Notes: generated by a model not told the origin, from the sequence alone. Positions 1 to 10,430 are shown, counted from the first letter of the stretch. The stretch is DNA of 35,471 nucleotides from Chara braunii (GCA_003427395.1 BFEA01000288.1:27588-63058), one strand, 5' to 3'. Numbers and translations: made by a program.

Positions 1-359
1 GTGTCTGGCTCTTCACCTCTGAGAGTATCCTTGATGGGGGCCAGGTTGGTTCCAGCTGAGATTCAGTAACTGTTTCATCTTCGCTTGAACCCATCGAGAT
101 TATCGGTGAGCTCGCAGCCTCTTGAGATGGGGGTCTATGGACTGTTCACTACTGTCTCCCTGGCAACTTGTTCCGGCTTTCTGAACTTCCAGAAAAAAAA
201 ATCAGCAAATTAGTCTTTAATTTGTTTTTGTCGGATTTAGATTTTAAATAGTCTTCTGTATTTTGTGCCTTGTGTTGCCCGGGATTATTTTTCCTTGAAT
301 ATCTGGGAGTAAGTGTGAATCCCCTTTTTGAGAAAACTTTCTTTTCCTCGCACCGAGTG

Positions 360-472
360 GAAAGAGGTTGTGTTGCACGGGCAACAGGACAATGTTGTTT
401 TTTTTTCCCGGGCCAAGAAAGAGGTTGTGTTGCACGGGCAACAGGACAATGTTGTTTCTTTTTCCCGGGCCA
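360..472. repeat. Two-copy 56-bp tandem repeat
   Basis: Two almost identical 56-bp units (360-415 and 417-472) lie head to tail. They differ only in the T-run (one C within it). Each contains a small potential hairpin (GTTGC/GCAAC) and ends in CCCGGGCCA. Short ORFs across it on both strands repeat their own residues and are not convincing genes. The flanking 1-359 and 473-706 hold nothing else I can recognise. Confidence 0.9.
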
Positions 473-706
473 ATTCTTTAAGTCTCCTCTTTCTATTTGT
501 CTGAACTGGTGAGGGCGGCTGCATCGAATGCGGGGGGGAATGAGGGTATCTGCATTTTGGCAGACAGAATGTGGAGCATTTTGTTGCTCACGGTCTGCCA
601 ATCAGCCCCCGCAGGGAGGCCATATTGCAGTGTGACCTTCAGACTGTCACTGTGTACGAGTATACATCCTCGTCCTCCCTTGGGTGTCTAAACTTCAGGT
701 TGCTAA

Positions 707-1348
707 TCACTCATTTAGCAACATAGAGTGTATGCATTGCCGCAGGTTGATTAGTGAGTCCTGGTTTTGTCCCACATCCCCCATGTCTGCAAGCGGTATC
801 GCTGAGACTGGAGCTTGCTCCACTTCCATTTGGTCCTCCAAAAAGGCACCCTGTAGCGGGTCTACTTCCATTGGAATCCGAGCCGGGTCCAGTATTGCCA
901 GGCTTTGCCCCTCCTCCTGTAAGTGGGGTGTGTCTCTCTTCGCCATTTGGTTCTGATGGACCTGTGAATCTAGCAGCACTGACTGCGTAAGGGGGGGATA
1001 CGGAGGCGGTGGTAGCAGCAGCAAGGGGGGTTTCTGTTCGGGTTGTTGAGGAGGTGGTAGAGGTTGTTGTCTTTGTGTTATTTGCTGTGTTTGCTGCATT
1101 TGCATCCTTGGCTGTGATTGCTGATGTTGGCATGCATGCTGTGTTTGCCCTTGTTGTTGTGACTGCTGTGGCTGCTGTGTCCGCGATGTTTGCTGGGTTT
1201 GCTGGGTTTGCTGGATTTGTTGTGATTGTGGTTGTGATTGTGGTTGTGATTGCTGCTGTGATGGGAGATGTGTTTGTTGTTGCTGCGTCTGGTGCTGGTT
1301 GGTGGGTTGTGAGCAATTGTTCGTCAACTTGACCACCTTCCACTCCAC
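707..1348 (-). CDS. Putative glutamine/proline-rich low-complexity protein
   Basis: This is an open frame of 213 codons on the minus strand. Residues ~15-100 are dominated by Gln with Thr, Ser and Pro, produced by CAA/CAG/CCA-type codons. Residues ~95-120 form a Pro/Leu block. The C-terminal ~80 residues are more ordinary and acidic (for example PMEVDPLQGAFLEDQMEVEQ). No catalytic or DNA-binding domain is recognised. Gln-rich tracts are common in eukaryotic transcriptional regulators, but nothing here proves that role. A second minus frame is open over the same span (711-1343, Thr/Ala-rich then Gly/Ser-rich), as expected of trinucleotide-like low complexity, so the coding frame is uncertain. 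No splice sites or promoter were confirmed. The 5' third is duplicated just upstream at 1431-1720, where the frame stops early. It could be an exon of a larger gene or simply open repeat DNA. Confidence 0.3.
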   Translation of the reverse strand: MEWKVVKLTNNCSQPTNQHQTQQQQTHLPSQQQSQPQSQPQSQQIQQTQQTQQTSRTQQPQQSQQQGQTQHACQHQQSQPRMQMQQTQQITQRQQPLPPPQQPEQKPPLLLLPPPPYPPLTQSVLLDSQVHQNQMAKRDTPHLQEEGQSLAILDPARIPMEVDPLQGAFLEDQMEVEQAPVSAIPLADMGDVGQNQDSLINLRQCIHSMLLNE

Positions 1349-1720
1349 CCCATTTTTGTGAGAGTTCTTCTGCTGGTAATTACCAAGGGCCGGTCACCTA
1401 TGGATATATCTCAAAAATATAAGAGGAAATGTGACTGCTGTGGCTGCTGTGTCCGCGATGTTTGCTGGTTTTGCTGGTTTTGCTGGGTTTGCTGGGTTTG
1501 CTGGATTTGTTGTGATTGTGGTTGTGATTGTGGTTGTGATTGCTGCTGTGATGGGAGATGTGTTTGTTGTTGCTGCTGCTGATGCTGGTTGGTGGGTTGT
1601 GAGCAATTGTTCGTCAACTTGACCACCTTCCACTCCACCCCATTTTTGTGAGAGTTCTTCTGCTGGTAATTACCAAGGGCCGGTCACCTATGGATATATC
1701 TCAAAAATAGAAGAGGAAAA
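1159..1720. repeat. ~280-bp tandem duplication containing TGCTGGGTT units
   Basis: Copy 1 (1159-1430) and copy 2 (1431-1720) are nearly identical head-to-tail units. Each starts GTGACTGCTGTGGCTGCTG and ends at a stretch reading CTCAAAAATA(T/G)AAGAGGAAA. Copy 2 has about two more TGCTGGKTT units. Each copy carries the start of the Gln-rich minus-strand frame. In copy 2 that frame (1411-1638) runs out after ~75 codons. High identity implies a recent duplication or an assembly duplication. Confidence 0.92.
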
Positions 1721-2018
1721 GAGAAGTGTTGCCACCCCTCTTCACTACTCCCCACCACTCTAACTCTGGTCAACATTTGCTTGTCCCTGCAGAAGTCTAA
1801 AGCCTCATGTTATGTCAGCTTTGTAAATATCGCTCCCGGAAGGGAGAATTCAAAAGGCGTCCAGTGTTGCATGCAGGCCATTCGCTCGGTGGAGTTTATA
1901 GGCTACCATTGGAAGGGAGAACGAGTCCAATTCAACCACCCAGTCCCCATGTTTATTAGGGGGACTCTTTAAGCACTAGGGATCAACTTGAAAGGATTTC
2001 ACGTCACAGATGCTTGAG
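1721..2018. other. No recognisable feature
   Basis: About 300 bp of unique-looking sequence between the duplication and the GGTCCCAA minisatellite. It has only short ORFs and I see no motif that supports a gene or element. Confidence 0.5.
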
Positions 2019-2118
2019 TCCTGGTCCCAAGGTCCCAAGGTCCCAAGGTCCCGGAGTCCCAGAGTCCCAGAATCCTAGAGTCCCAGTTGGTCCCAGTCCC
2101 ATCGGGTCCCAGTAGGTT
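2019..2118. repeat. Degenerate GGTCCCAA / AGTCCCAG minisatellite
   Basis: At least ten imperfect 8-10 bp units built on (G/A)GTCCCA run through this stretch. The first three or four are exact GGTCCCAA and later ones drift to AGTCCCAG and AATCCTAG. The minus-strand ORFs across it read as Gly/Leu/Trp-rich repeats (for example LGLWDSGTLGPWDLGT), which reflects the repeat rather than a gene. Confidence 0.85.
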
Positions 2119-2322
2119 ACATCTAGGCTGCAGGGTCCAGTCCAAAGTGTCATAGGCTGTGCTAGACAGGTACCGAACAAACAGCACATTGGTAAAGTCC
2201 AACTGGTACCCGACAACAAAAGTCGAGGCCCAAAGCAGTAGCGTCCCAAGAAAGTTCGGAAGCTACCGGACCCGGTAGATTCATGCAGTTGACTAGCAAT
2301 CGCTCCATAAACCATTTGCTCG

Positions 2323-2679
2323 GTGCCAGTCGATATAGCCATCTATCTCCATGGCGGGCCCCTCTTCAAAAGGCTCGTTGACTTCCAACGTGAGCTGCAC
2401 TATCGCCTCCACCCATCCGGTTCATCGACAACAATTTCGACAGTTGTGACATCTCTAATACCACTACCAGTGCTTACGACGATGACATCTGCTGAACAGC
2501 CTCAGACAACATCAACGACAATATTAACGGGGTGTGCGCTCACAACGATGACATCTGCTGCATTGCCTTTGACAACAGCAACGACAACATCAACTGTGCA
2601 TGATCCTATAACGATGACATCTGCTGAACTGCCCCTGACAACAACACCGACAACGTCAACACTGCATGCGCCTCGATGA
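2323..2679 (+). CDS. Putative Thr/Ser-rich repeat protein fragment
   Basis: An open frame of 118 codons. The N-terminal ~45 residues are unremarkable. From residue ~53 there are three tandem 22-residue units, each beginning near TMTSAE or TMTSAA and filled with Thr, Ser and Pro. At the DNA level ACGATGACATCTGCTG starts at 2479, 2545 and 2611, an exact 66-bp period, so unit length has stayed a multiple of three. Thr/Ser/Pro repeats are typical of heavily glycosylated cell-wall or mucin-like proteins, but no signal peptide or anchor is visible. The same compositional theme continues in a neighbouring frame (2676-2960), which suggests a frameshift or splice. A minus-strand frame (2606-2917) also looks protein-like. 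Whether either strand is expressed cannot be judged here. Confidence 0.28.
   Translation: MPVDIAIYLHGGPLFKRLVDFQRELHYRLHPSGSSTTISTVVTSLIPLPVLTTMTSAEQPQTTSTTILTGCALTTMTSAALPLTTATTTSTVHDPITMTSAELPLTTTPTTSTLHAPR
2479..2676. repeat. 66-bp tandem repeat, three units
   Basis: Three diverged units with conserved ACGATGACATCTGCTG starts spaced exactly 66 and 66 bp, followed by ACAAC-rich sequence. Confidence 0.8.
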
Positions 2680-3161
2680 TGATATCTGTTGTGCAGCCAT
2701 TGACATCGCCGTTAATACCGTTGACATCAACGCCCACGGCCACACCATCTTCGACTGGGACAGCAACCACGGTAAATGCTACCCTGTCTCCCTTGGCTGC
2801 CATCTTGCAAGGAGTTTTCTCGATGGCTTTGAAAATGCCAATAGTGTTGAAGGGCAGGCAAGGGTTTCTGGATGGTAGATCTGCTGTACTTGTTGTTTTT
2901 GCTCTCATGCCCTCCACTCAGCTTAAGATGGCGTTGATTGGGCATCGTGGCGAGGGGTGATGCAGGGATGAGTCGCTTCCATGGGATACAGGGTGAGAGG
3001 GGCTGGTGCAGGAGGCGGCTCGGGCCTTACTGAGGAGGGTATGGGTTTTTTCTTGAGCATTCGCTGGTCGCCTTCCACTTGCTCTATGTCTCATGGCCAT
3101 GCTGTCATCTGCATGTGTATGGGAGTAATGCCTCCCGTCTTTCTTTCTCAATTCCTTTTCA

Positions 3162-3434
3162 TTAGTGGTCTCCCTTCTGGATGATGTTTGTGTTGATTGA
3201 TGACCTACTAAGGGGACATGTATACTGATTTTCCTTGCTTGCTGAAATTCTTGCTTTCTGGATTTGCTCCAAGTTCATATTCCATCTCACGGATCGTGAC
3301 AACTGTTGGGCACATTCACTTAGGGTTTTGATTGAGACCCAAGATGTGCTTGACTTTCTTTGCCCTGCTATAATCTTCCCCCGTAATTTCGCTTTGTAGG
3401 GTTTGATCACTGTCGGTTCGTTATAGTAGGGCAA
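3162..3434 (-). CDS. Possible small minus-strand ORF downstream of a TATA box
   Basis: An unrecognised 90-codon frame, fairly basic and hydrophilic, with no low-complexity bias, signal peptide or membrane segment. A perfect plant TATA box on the same strand lies ~275 bp upstream (3717-3708), leaving room for a 5' UTR. No splice sites were established and no homology is claimed. It may be the first exon of a longer gene or a chance ORF. Between 2680 and 3161 there are further short minus-strand frames (2606-2917 and 2918-3151) that could be later exons, but nothing ties them together. Confidence 0.2.
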   Translation of the reverse strand: MPYYNEPTVIKPYKAKLRGKIIAGQRKSSTSWVSIKTLSECAQQLSRSVRWNMNLEQIQKARISASKENQYTCPLSRSSINTNIIQKGDH

Positions 3435-3707
3435 AATTCGATTGTCTATGGGGTTGGGCTAATCCTTCCCTCCTGGGGAAGCAATCAATGCTCAGCGATC
3501 ATGCTCTATTTTAGTTGTAAAGGGAAGCTGTCTCTACGGGAGCTGTGGCCGAGGCTCTTTCAGCGCTAATGGGAAGAGGTGTGTGTGTGCGTTGTTCTCA
3601 ATTCGATAATGGGAGCCTTGGGCACTGGGATCTTGTTATAAATTAAGGAAAAAAGAAAAAAAAAGACTGGGACCAATCGAAGCAGGCCACGACCGAAGGC
3701 AAGCCCC

Positions 3708-3717
3708 TATTTATAGC
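3708..3717 (-). promoter_or_regulatory. Candidate TATA box (CTATAAATAG)
   Basis: The minus strand reads CTATAAATAG, an exact plant core-promoter TATA box, which would place a start site near 3680. The plus strand reads TATTTATAG, a weaker match. A perfect 7-bp inverted repeat (AGTTCGT / ACGAACT, 3729-3748) sits just upstream. Confidence 0.4.
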
Positions 3718-3949
3718 TGCTACTGTGCAGTTCGTTCATTCACGAACTTGCAGAAGCGTTGTTGGCGACTTGTTCGACATCGCGACTTCAATGGAGCGTG
3801 CCTGAAGGTGTAGAAGGCGTTAGGGTTTCATAGTTAGTGCTGGCGGCCATAGCAGTCATAACTTGTAGTCGGCTGAAGCGGATGTATCCAGGATAGACGA
3901 TAAGTTATGGTGGGAAAGCGAATGAGAGGTAAGCAAGAGCGATACCAGT

Positions 3950-3951
<2 letters not shown>

Positions 3952-4034
<83 letters not shown>
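3952..4034. repeat. (GA)n microsatellite
   Basis: An uninterrupted run of about 41 GA dinucleotides. The Ser-Leu repeat ORF on the minus strand is a by-product of the repeat. Confidence 0.98.
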
Positions 4035-4039
<5 letters not shown>

Positions 4040-4069
4040 CACTGAGAGGGGGAGGGAGTTCGGTTGCAT

Positions 4070-4364
4070 ACCTGATTCAGTGGTGATGGACTGCTGCGCT
4101 GATTAGTGCTTGGGTTGCGTTAATTTAATGTTCCACTTCTTGATCTGGTGTGAACTCTCACGTGAACTTTCATGTTGCATGCATGTTGAAGGGTTAAATC
4201 GAAGGGGTTCATTGCGTTGGCATCGGAGCAGGAACCCACTGCATCCGCTGAGGAGTGACACGCTGGCAAGGCTTAATGTCGGTGGGGAGTTGATTGGGGA
4301 TTTGACTGGCATTGAGGGGCGAAGAAGAAGGGGCAGTAGGGATCGACGAAGGAGCACTTACCTG
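4070..4364 (-). other. Two strong 5' splice-site consensus sequences, minus strand
   Basis: The minus strand reads CTGAATCAG|GTATGC with its GT at 4071-4070, and CTAACAG|GTAAGT with its GT at 4361-4360. Both match the plant donor consensus. The (GA)n tract just beyond the first donor reads as (CT)n on this strand, as in an intron. I could not define acceptors or a continuous reading frame, so this is only a hint of a minus-strand spliced gene around 3.7-4.4 kb. Confidence 0.3.
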
Positions 4365-4692
4365 TTAGCGGGGAGCATCTTCAAAGGAGCAGCATCAAAA
4401 CATTGAAGTCCTTCATAGCCCTAGGTCCTTGTCAATTCTGCGTTTGAATTTCCTTGAGATGGTATCTTCCCACTACTTTCTTGGTGACATCACTGCAGTT
4501 TGGTCAATCTTGTTGATGTCATCAGTGCAATTGCCAATTGAGTCTGCTGAGTCACTTAAGCTTTGAGGTTTGGATGCATGATATAGGTCCATTAGGGTAG
4601 AGCTTGGTAGCTGCAGGCATCACCATGTAAGAAGGGGAGCATGGGCATGAGCGACGGACGTTCATAGAATAACCCGACTAGCCGTAAGACCT

Positions 4693-5353
4693 GGGGTCTA
4701 GTCCCACCTACAGCGTTGAGTTTTCTCAACGCTGAGCTTTCTATCACATGTGGCATGGTGGGACGGAGCTCTGCCGTTGATGTATTGCGAATCTAACGGT
4801 ACCAAAATACAGGAGAATAACCTATTAGATTTAGTCGTTTTGTAGAATTTTTTTTTGACGTGAAATCCGTTTTGTAGTATGCGTTGGCCCTTTTGGTTTG
4901 GGCGGGAAGCCATTTTCCGTTGAGAAAACTACCCTACCGAGGGTAGGGTACATTTCTCAACTTCAGTGCCTTTCCTTTTTTCTGTTTTTTAGGTCCTCAT
5001 TGCATCCTGAAACGGAGGAACTCTGACAGCTGTGTTTGGCTGTCTGGCATCAAACTCGTTTCCTTCTTTGGGCAACGAATGCATTTGGCCATCCACGTCG
5101 TCCCTGTCCATTTTACAAATGGTGACCTCCTGTCCCCTCACCACGAGGAGTATCCTTTTTTCACGGAGACGTTCACTCCGACTGTTCCAGACATGTTTCA
5201 TTTCTCGGAGTTACGTTATAAAAAATAAGGAGAAAAGCTGTTTCTAGCATTTTTTTCAGTTTTTTTATTTCTTGTTTCGAATATTTTAATGTCGAAATGG
5301 CGTCACACCGTTGAGTTTTCTGAACTCAACAACCGTAGGTGGGACCAGACCCC
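4693..5353. mobile_element. Fold-back / MITE-like element with ~28-bp inverted ends
   Basis: The left end (4693-4720) begins GGGGTCTAGTCCCACCTAC and continues to GTTGAG. The reverse complement of 5325-5353 begins GGGGTCTGGTCCCACCTAC and also continues to GTTGAG, with few differences. Both ends carry a subterminal hairpin of GTTGAG with its complement CTCAAC. The left one is a perfect 10-bp stem with a TTTT loop (4711-4734). A nested hairpin lies inside (4919-4961): GTTGAGAAA/TTTCTCAAC arms enclose CTACCCT/AGGGTAG arms. There is no transposase ORF. A clean target-site duplication was not found, so the exact termini and superfamily are open. An end reading CAGGGG would fit hAT. Confidence 0.5.
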
Positions 5354-5828
5354 TGTACTGACCGGCATGCAACCGAAAGACTCCCATGGGCCGGCTTTTT
5401 TCGGGTTTGTTATCAGCTCCTCCAATCTCTCCCAATTCGTGGCCTTCGAATATCAACAAGCATTCAATGGGAAAAGTTGAATTGTCAGGACTAGCGTAGT
5501 GAGGAGTTGTAAGTGTTGAGGACGATCTTGTATCTGGTGGCCACGGCGTCCTCCCTATGTCATTAAAGAATTTATGTGGTCCATCTTCTGCTAGACCTTA
5601 AACCGCCAGTATCTTTCTCGGCCTTTTTTTCACCCCCGAGTATGTTGGAAGGTGACCCCTAGGGTCGAACGACTGCGGGCTGCACACATGCAGAGCGAAG
5701 TCTGCCACCATTTTTTGTTTTTGCAGGAAAAAAAAAACTGTCAATCCGAAAAAAAAAAGATAAGAAATATGGACAGCAGATATGATTTTGTGTGAGTCAC
5801 TGTTGGCAATGTGCCCCCCATTGTCGTA

Positions 5829-6195
5829 CCAAATACCCTTACAAGCTATGTTACCAGGCCAGACGTCCGGGACTCCCCTTACCGTCCAGGGTTGTCTGGT
5901 CGGGAAAACCGGTCGAACATCCTCCCGGGGAAGTCTCTCCAAGCCCAAATGACAAAAAAATAAAGAAATAAATAATAAAAACTATGTTATGACAAAAAAC
6001 AAACTGAACAACTTTTGCCTTAAGGTCACATCAAAATTCTTTAAAATAAGAAATAAACTTAAAGACAATCCAATTTTTTTTCCTTTTTCCGTGCTTTAAG
6101 CTGCTGAAAATGGAGTTGTCCGAGACCCCCCTGACTTTTCGGCCAGGACGTTCTGCCATCGAACAACTGGTAGTCTAGCTTACAAGGGTATTTGG
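5829..6195. mobile_element. 367-bp MITE-like element with 20-bp terminal inverted repeats
   Basis: The left end reads CCAAATACCCTTACAAGCTA (5829-5848) and the right end TAGCTTACAAGGGTATTTGG (6176-6195). As inverted repeats they match at 18 of 20 positions, and weaker inverted similarity (ACCAG and a GACGTCC-like block) continues inward. The interior has no convincing ORF. No obvious target-site duplication is visible. The same terminal sequence recurs in collapsed form at 25510-25535. Confidence 0.5.
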
Positions 6196-7650
6196 CGTGT
6201 TTTTTTAAGGTCGCACCGACTGCAACCTTGCTTGTAGTTGGCAGTGTCCTGTGTAGCCTGTGCGCGGCCTTGGCATGAGGTTGGTGACAATGGGTCGGAA
6301 CGACCAACTTGGGAATAAGAGGTATATTGAGACTTGCCAGATACGAATGTTAATACGGTCGGGGAACCGCATATGCACAAGAAAAAGTTGGATTCTCACT
6401 GTGATGGGCAACACACGAGGTATACCGACGGCCAAGATGTGCCCTTTGGGGGCTTAGGTATGCACGAGGCCAGCGTGAGGTGATAGAGCGATGGAGTGCG
6501 GGGCAAGACAAGCCGAAGGGTTGAGGGTTTAGTGGGACCATCCCACTTGGCTCGTTCCGCGCCCGATCGCCGGCCCAATGATCACGGCCAAGAGCGTGTC
6601 GATGGTTTCCCCATTTTTTTTTCATTTCTATTTTTATTTTTATTTTTATTTTTATTATTCTTGTATCTAATTGTTTTCTTTTGGCTTTGGGATGAGGGCC
6701 CGGTGGTGGTATCGAGACTAACGAGGTACCAACAGACCTACCTCAATTGGTACACCACCAAACTGTCGAAATACATGCTCAAGTTCGAACTTCACCAAAA
6801 GTAGACGAGTAAAAATACTGCAATTCTGAATTATCAGTGGTTGGTTAGTCCCACGATGATATTCTGGGGCAACAACCATTTCAGTCCTTCGGGACATTTG
6901 TTAGATTGGAACGATACAAAAAAGATTAGTATGACCCTTGCGTAATGATGACACACATATACCGTGCCATTCCCGTTCTGGGCGGGATTGAAGGCTTGCT
7001 CGTAGCACATAGGTTGAGTTTTGGCTGCTTAGAAAAAGTCAGAAGTCAATGTTGGTCGGGTTGCTTTCGGTAATCTCAGCTAGTGGGGAGTTGGAGGACT
7101 TGGAATGTAAGATACGGCGCTGACTTTCACCGAGACCAAGGAACAATGGAAGTAGAAGAAAAAGAACTTGAAGGGGAGCTAGGAAGAGGAGGAACATTGG
7201 GTCATTACTGCTCCGCCGGGCGCTGCTATCTGCTTGAGCCCAAGTGAGGTGATATCCATGTGCATAGGGAGTCGAGCATGGAAAAAAAAAGAAAGCGGAG
7301 TAACAAAAACGGGTGTTGTCGGGCACATCGGTCCCGCAGGGAGACCCTGTCAGCCGGGTCACGCCGGATTCGTACAGGACTTCTTATCACGGTGCAGTGG
7401 AGCTTCGACACCACTCCAACCGAGTGTGCCGACCATACCTCTCGCAAACCCCTACGATAGGATAGGGTCATGTGAGGTACAACATACCTCCGCCCAAGGG
7501 GTTGTCACCACCCTTGAACGGGCATATCCCCCCCCAGCTATTGAACCACATGCGACAGTTAATCAATTGCAATCGCAGAAGTGACTCAGTGAAGGGTGTT
7601 TCACGTACGTTGTAGCATAGGGGATACGTGCGGTCCCACGCCTCTATCGA
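6196..7650. other. No supported gene; T-rich tract inside
   Basis: Only short ORFs of unremarkable composition on both strands. 6611-6657 is a T-rich stretch with five TTTTTA units. I recognise no domain, RNA or element in the rest. Confidence 0.5.
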
Positions 7651-9590
7651 ACCCATACACGAGCCGACGCACTAGGGGGTTGAAGTCCCAAGCATGACTC
7701 AATGTCGATCGACTAGGACGCACTCTTCTTACCATGCGTTACACCACGCCAAAACAAAGAATCAAGTTACTCACACAAACACTCCTAGTCCATTTTTGTG
7801 TCCAACCCATAATTTTTCGGACACAAAATAGGCTAAGCGTCGTGCGCTAGACTTAGAATAGATACCGCGCGGACGCAAGCTCATTCATATCGACTAACCA
7901 TACCTGAATACGCAAGTTGTCACAATGATGGCATACTAGGCAGTACCCATAATCGCGTGGCCCTCAATGGTCATGAGGGTCACCTTCGACACTCAAGTAT
8001 CAGTTGACACGTGCCTAGAGGGGTTAATCTCCCAACGTTAGACAACCACGAAGTGGTTAAGAATTCTACCCTATTTTGCACTCTGCGCAAAATTGGTGGT
8101 AGGCAGGCTCCGGCCCACTGTGGCGGTTAACGCTTATGGCTATGGAGACGAGTTCCTTCATTGGAAACTCGGAACCAAGTCAAGGGGTTTGACTTTGACG
8201 AACGCCACAAACTTCAACGTCCAACTATAAAAAATTAACAAGCAATTTAAATCAATCAATAAATAGAGAAGCGTCACAACACCCACATTAAATCACAACT
8301 CGAGATAAAATAAAAGGGGGAAAGATAAGTCCATCAGGTATGTAGATCGTGCGACACATGGTTGTCATTCTCACTACCGGCAAGGTAAGGCTCGTACCTA
8401 AGCTCTGAAATGTTGACCTGCATAAACCTCAGACATATAAGAAATCCACATTGCGCCTCACACACTCAACCCTAACCATTGTCAAACTTTCCATAAAAAC
8501 TCATTGTTATTTATAAAGGTCATTAAAAGAAGTATGGTTAAACCACTAGTCTCTCCGCCAATGCTGGAAAATTACGAGGTTTTGTCAATTCCCGAAGAAA
8601 TCGAGGTGGGACACAGGGTCGATAATGTCCCATAAATCATATTTTTATAATGTCACCGAGTGAAAGAAAAAGAAAAAAAAGAAAATGTTTTCTGGGCCTC
8701 AATGATGTCAGGCAGGGTAGTCTAGGAGGTCGTCCACAGAATGCACCTCACAGGTAAGGCGGTCACATTCTGATGTTACTATTTTATTTTATTTTTTTGT
8801 CGTGTGTTTCTTATGAGTCCCCTGCCAACGAGGCAGGGCGAAATCAGTGATATGCTCAAGTTGTCCGTGATCTGCTCAAACTGTGTTTCGTCAGAGGATT
8901 GTAAGGTTCATCACACTGACACTTAGGAAAATGTATACAGTCATTTTCACGGTCGGATCCATGTGCCCGTTTTTTTTCCCCTTTTATTCTCTTTTTCGAA
9001 TTTAACGACCTGATCACGGGGCTAAAATGCCCTCACTCAGGGCACACTCACACCACCACTTTCAAAAATGTATACAACTGCAATCATGATCAAATCTTAG
9101 TTTCTTTTTTTTTTACGTCTTTTCTGATTTCACGACCGCAACTTTTTTTTTTTTTATGTGAGAGTACCATAAAGAAAATGGAGTGGTACCGAGGCTCGAC
9201 AAACTCGGAGCGCAGTGAAATTCATGATCAACAAAAACAGACTCGGAGGTACTAGTGGTTTAAAACTTTAAAAGAAACACATCAAACCTTAGGGCAAAGG
9301 CATCAAGTTGAGGTCTAGGTGTAAGAAAAGTTGTGTCGTAAGCCGACGAATTGACAATCAACCAACCGACCTGTTATCAAGAGATAACAGAAGACGATCC
9401 TCGTTGGATCGAGCTGAAACTTATCATATATTGAATTGACGTGGCCAAGAAGGACCTGTAACACAACACATGACAAATCTCAATACTAAATATTAAGTGT
9501 ATGGAGAATAAACCTCCATATCATATGTCACTCAATTCTCACAAGACTAAATACTAAATATATCTCTCAATAAGCACCAGAAAATAAAGA

Positions 9591-10060
9591 AAATTTTGCA
9601 GCATCTCCCCTATACAGGGTGGATCGCCATGAATTTTCCTATGAAAATATAATCTAACTCTTTGAAACTAAAATAATTTCGACAGCGCTTCCCGTAGGAG
9701 AAGTGTTTTTTCAAAATTTTTACAAGGCTAAATATAAAACTTAAAATAAATCATGACTTCACAAAGTTAAATTTTGTCTAACTCTCTAATTTAGTAAAAA
9801 TTTAAGCAACACCTCCCCTATAAAAGTAGGTTTCTCATATTTTTACTAAGTCATATATGAAATCAGACAAAAGGTGAAATCTGCAAAGACAAAATTTGAC
9901 CAACTCTTTGGATTTGCAAAATTTGGGCAATACTTCCTTTATCGAAAGTAGCTTTCAAAAATTTGTACAAAGCCAAGCATGAAAAAATAAACATATCCCA
10001 GAAAATGCAAAAATCAAAGTTATCAAACTAACTTTTATTAAAACTAAACTTAACTCAAGA
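9591..10060. repeat. Diverged ~80-125-bp tandem repeat around CTCCCCTATA
   Basis: Four related blocks start near 9591, 9672, 9797 and 9917. Each runs AAAATTT, then GCARCRYCTCCCC or similar, a GTAG-containing stretch, AAAATTTTTACAAGGCTAA-like sequence, then AACTCTTTG. Similarity is low but the order of words is conserved. Confidence 0.55.
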
Positions 10061-10411
10061 AACGCAGGAATTGACCTAACTCCTATAGATCTAGCACGTG
10101 GCGAGCATCTAAAGCAACTACCTATTAAATTTCATACCAAAATGGGTAAGTACTCTCACAAAACCCCCAACTCGCTTCCTTATAAGATAGTTTCTTGAAC
10201 CTTCAAATGATTTATCTCTTATACCCAACTTACATATGGCATTGTGCTAGACCATTCAGCTTAGAAACAATACCTAGGATGCCTTATATTATGCACAAAC
10301 TACTTCTCTCTTCTTTGAGTGTATGACTAGATCATTCAGCTTAGAAACAATGCTTAGTCGCCCTAAGATGTTTAAATAACCAAAGTTTAATAACTATTTG
10401 AGTTGTATTAA

Positions 10412-10430
10412 ATATATATATATATATATA
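10412..10430. repeat. (AT)n microsatellite
   Basis: About nine AT dinucleotides in a row, lying between two copies of the CATTCAGCTTAG repeat. Confidence 0.9.

Noticed and set aside
3325-3835. Telomere-type repeat (TTTAGGG)
   Set aside because: Only isolated single occurrences (near 3328 and 3820), not an array.
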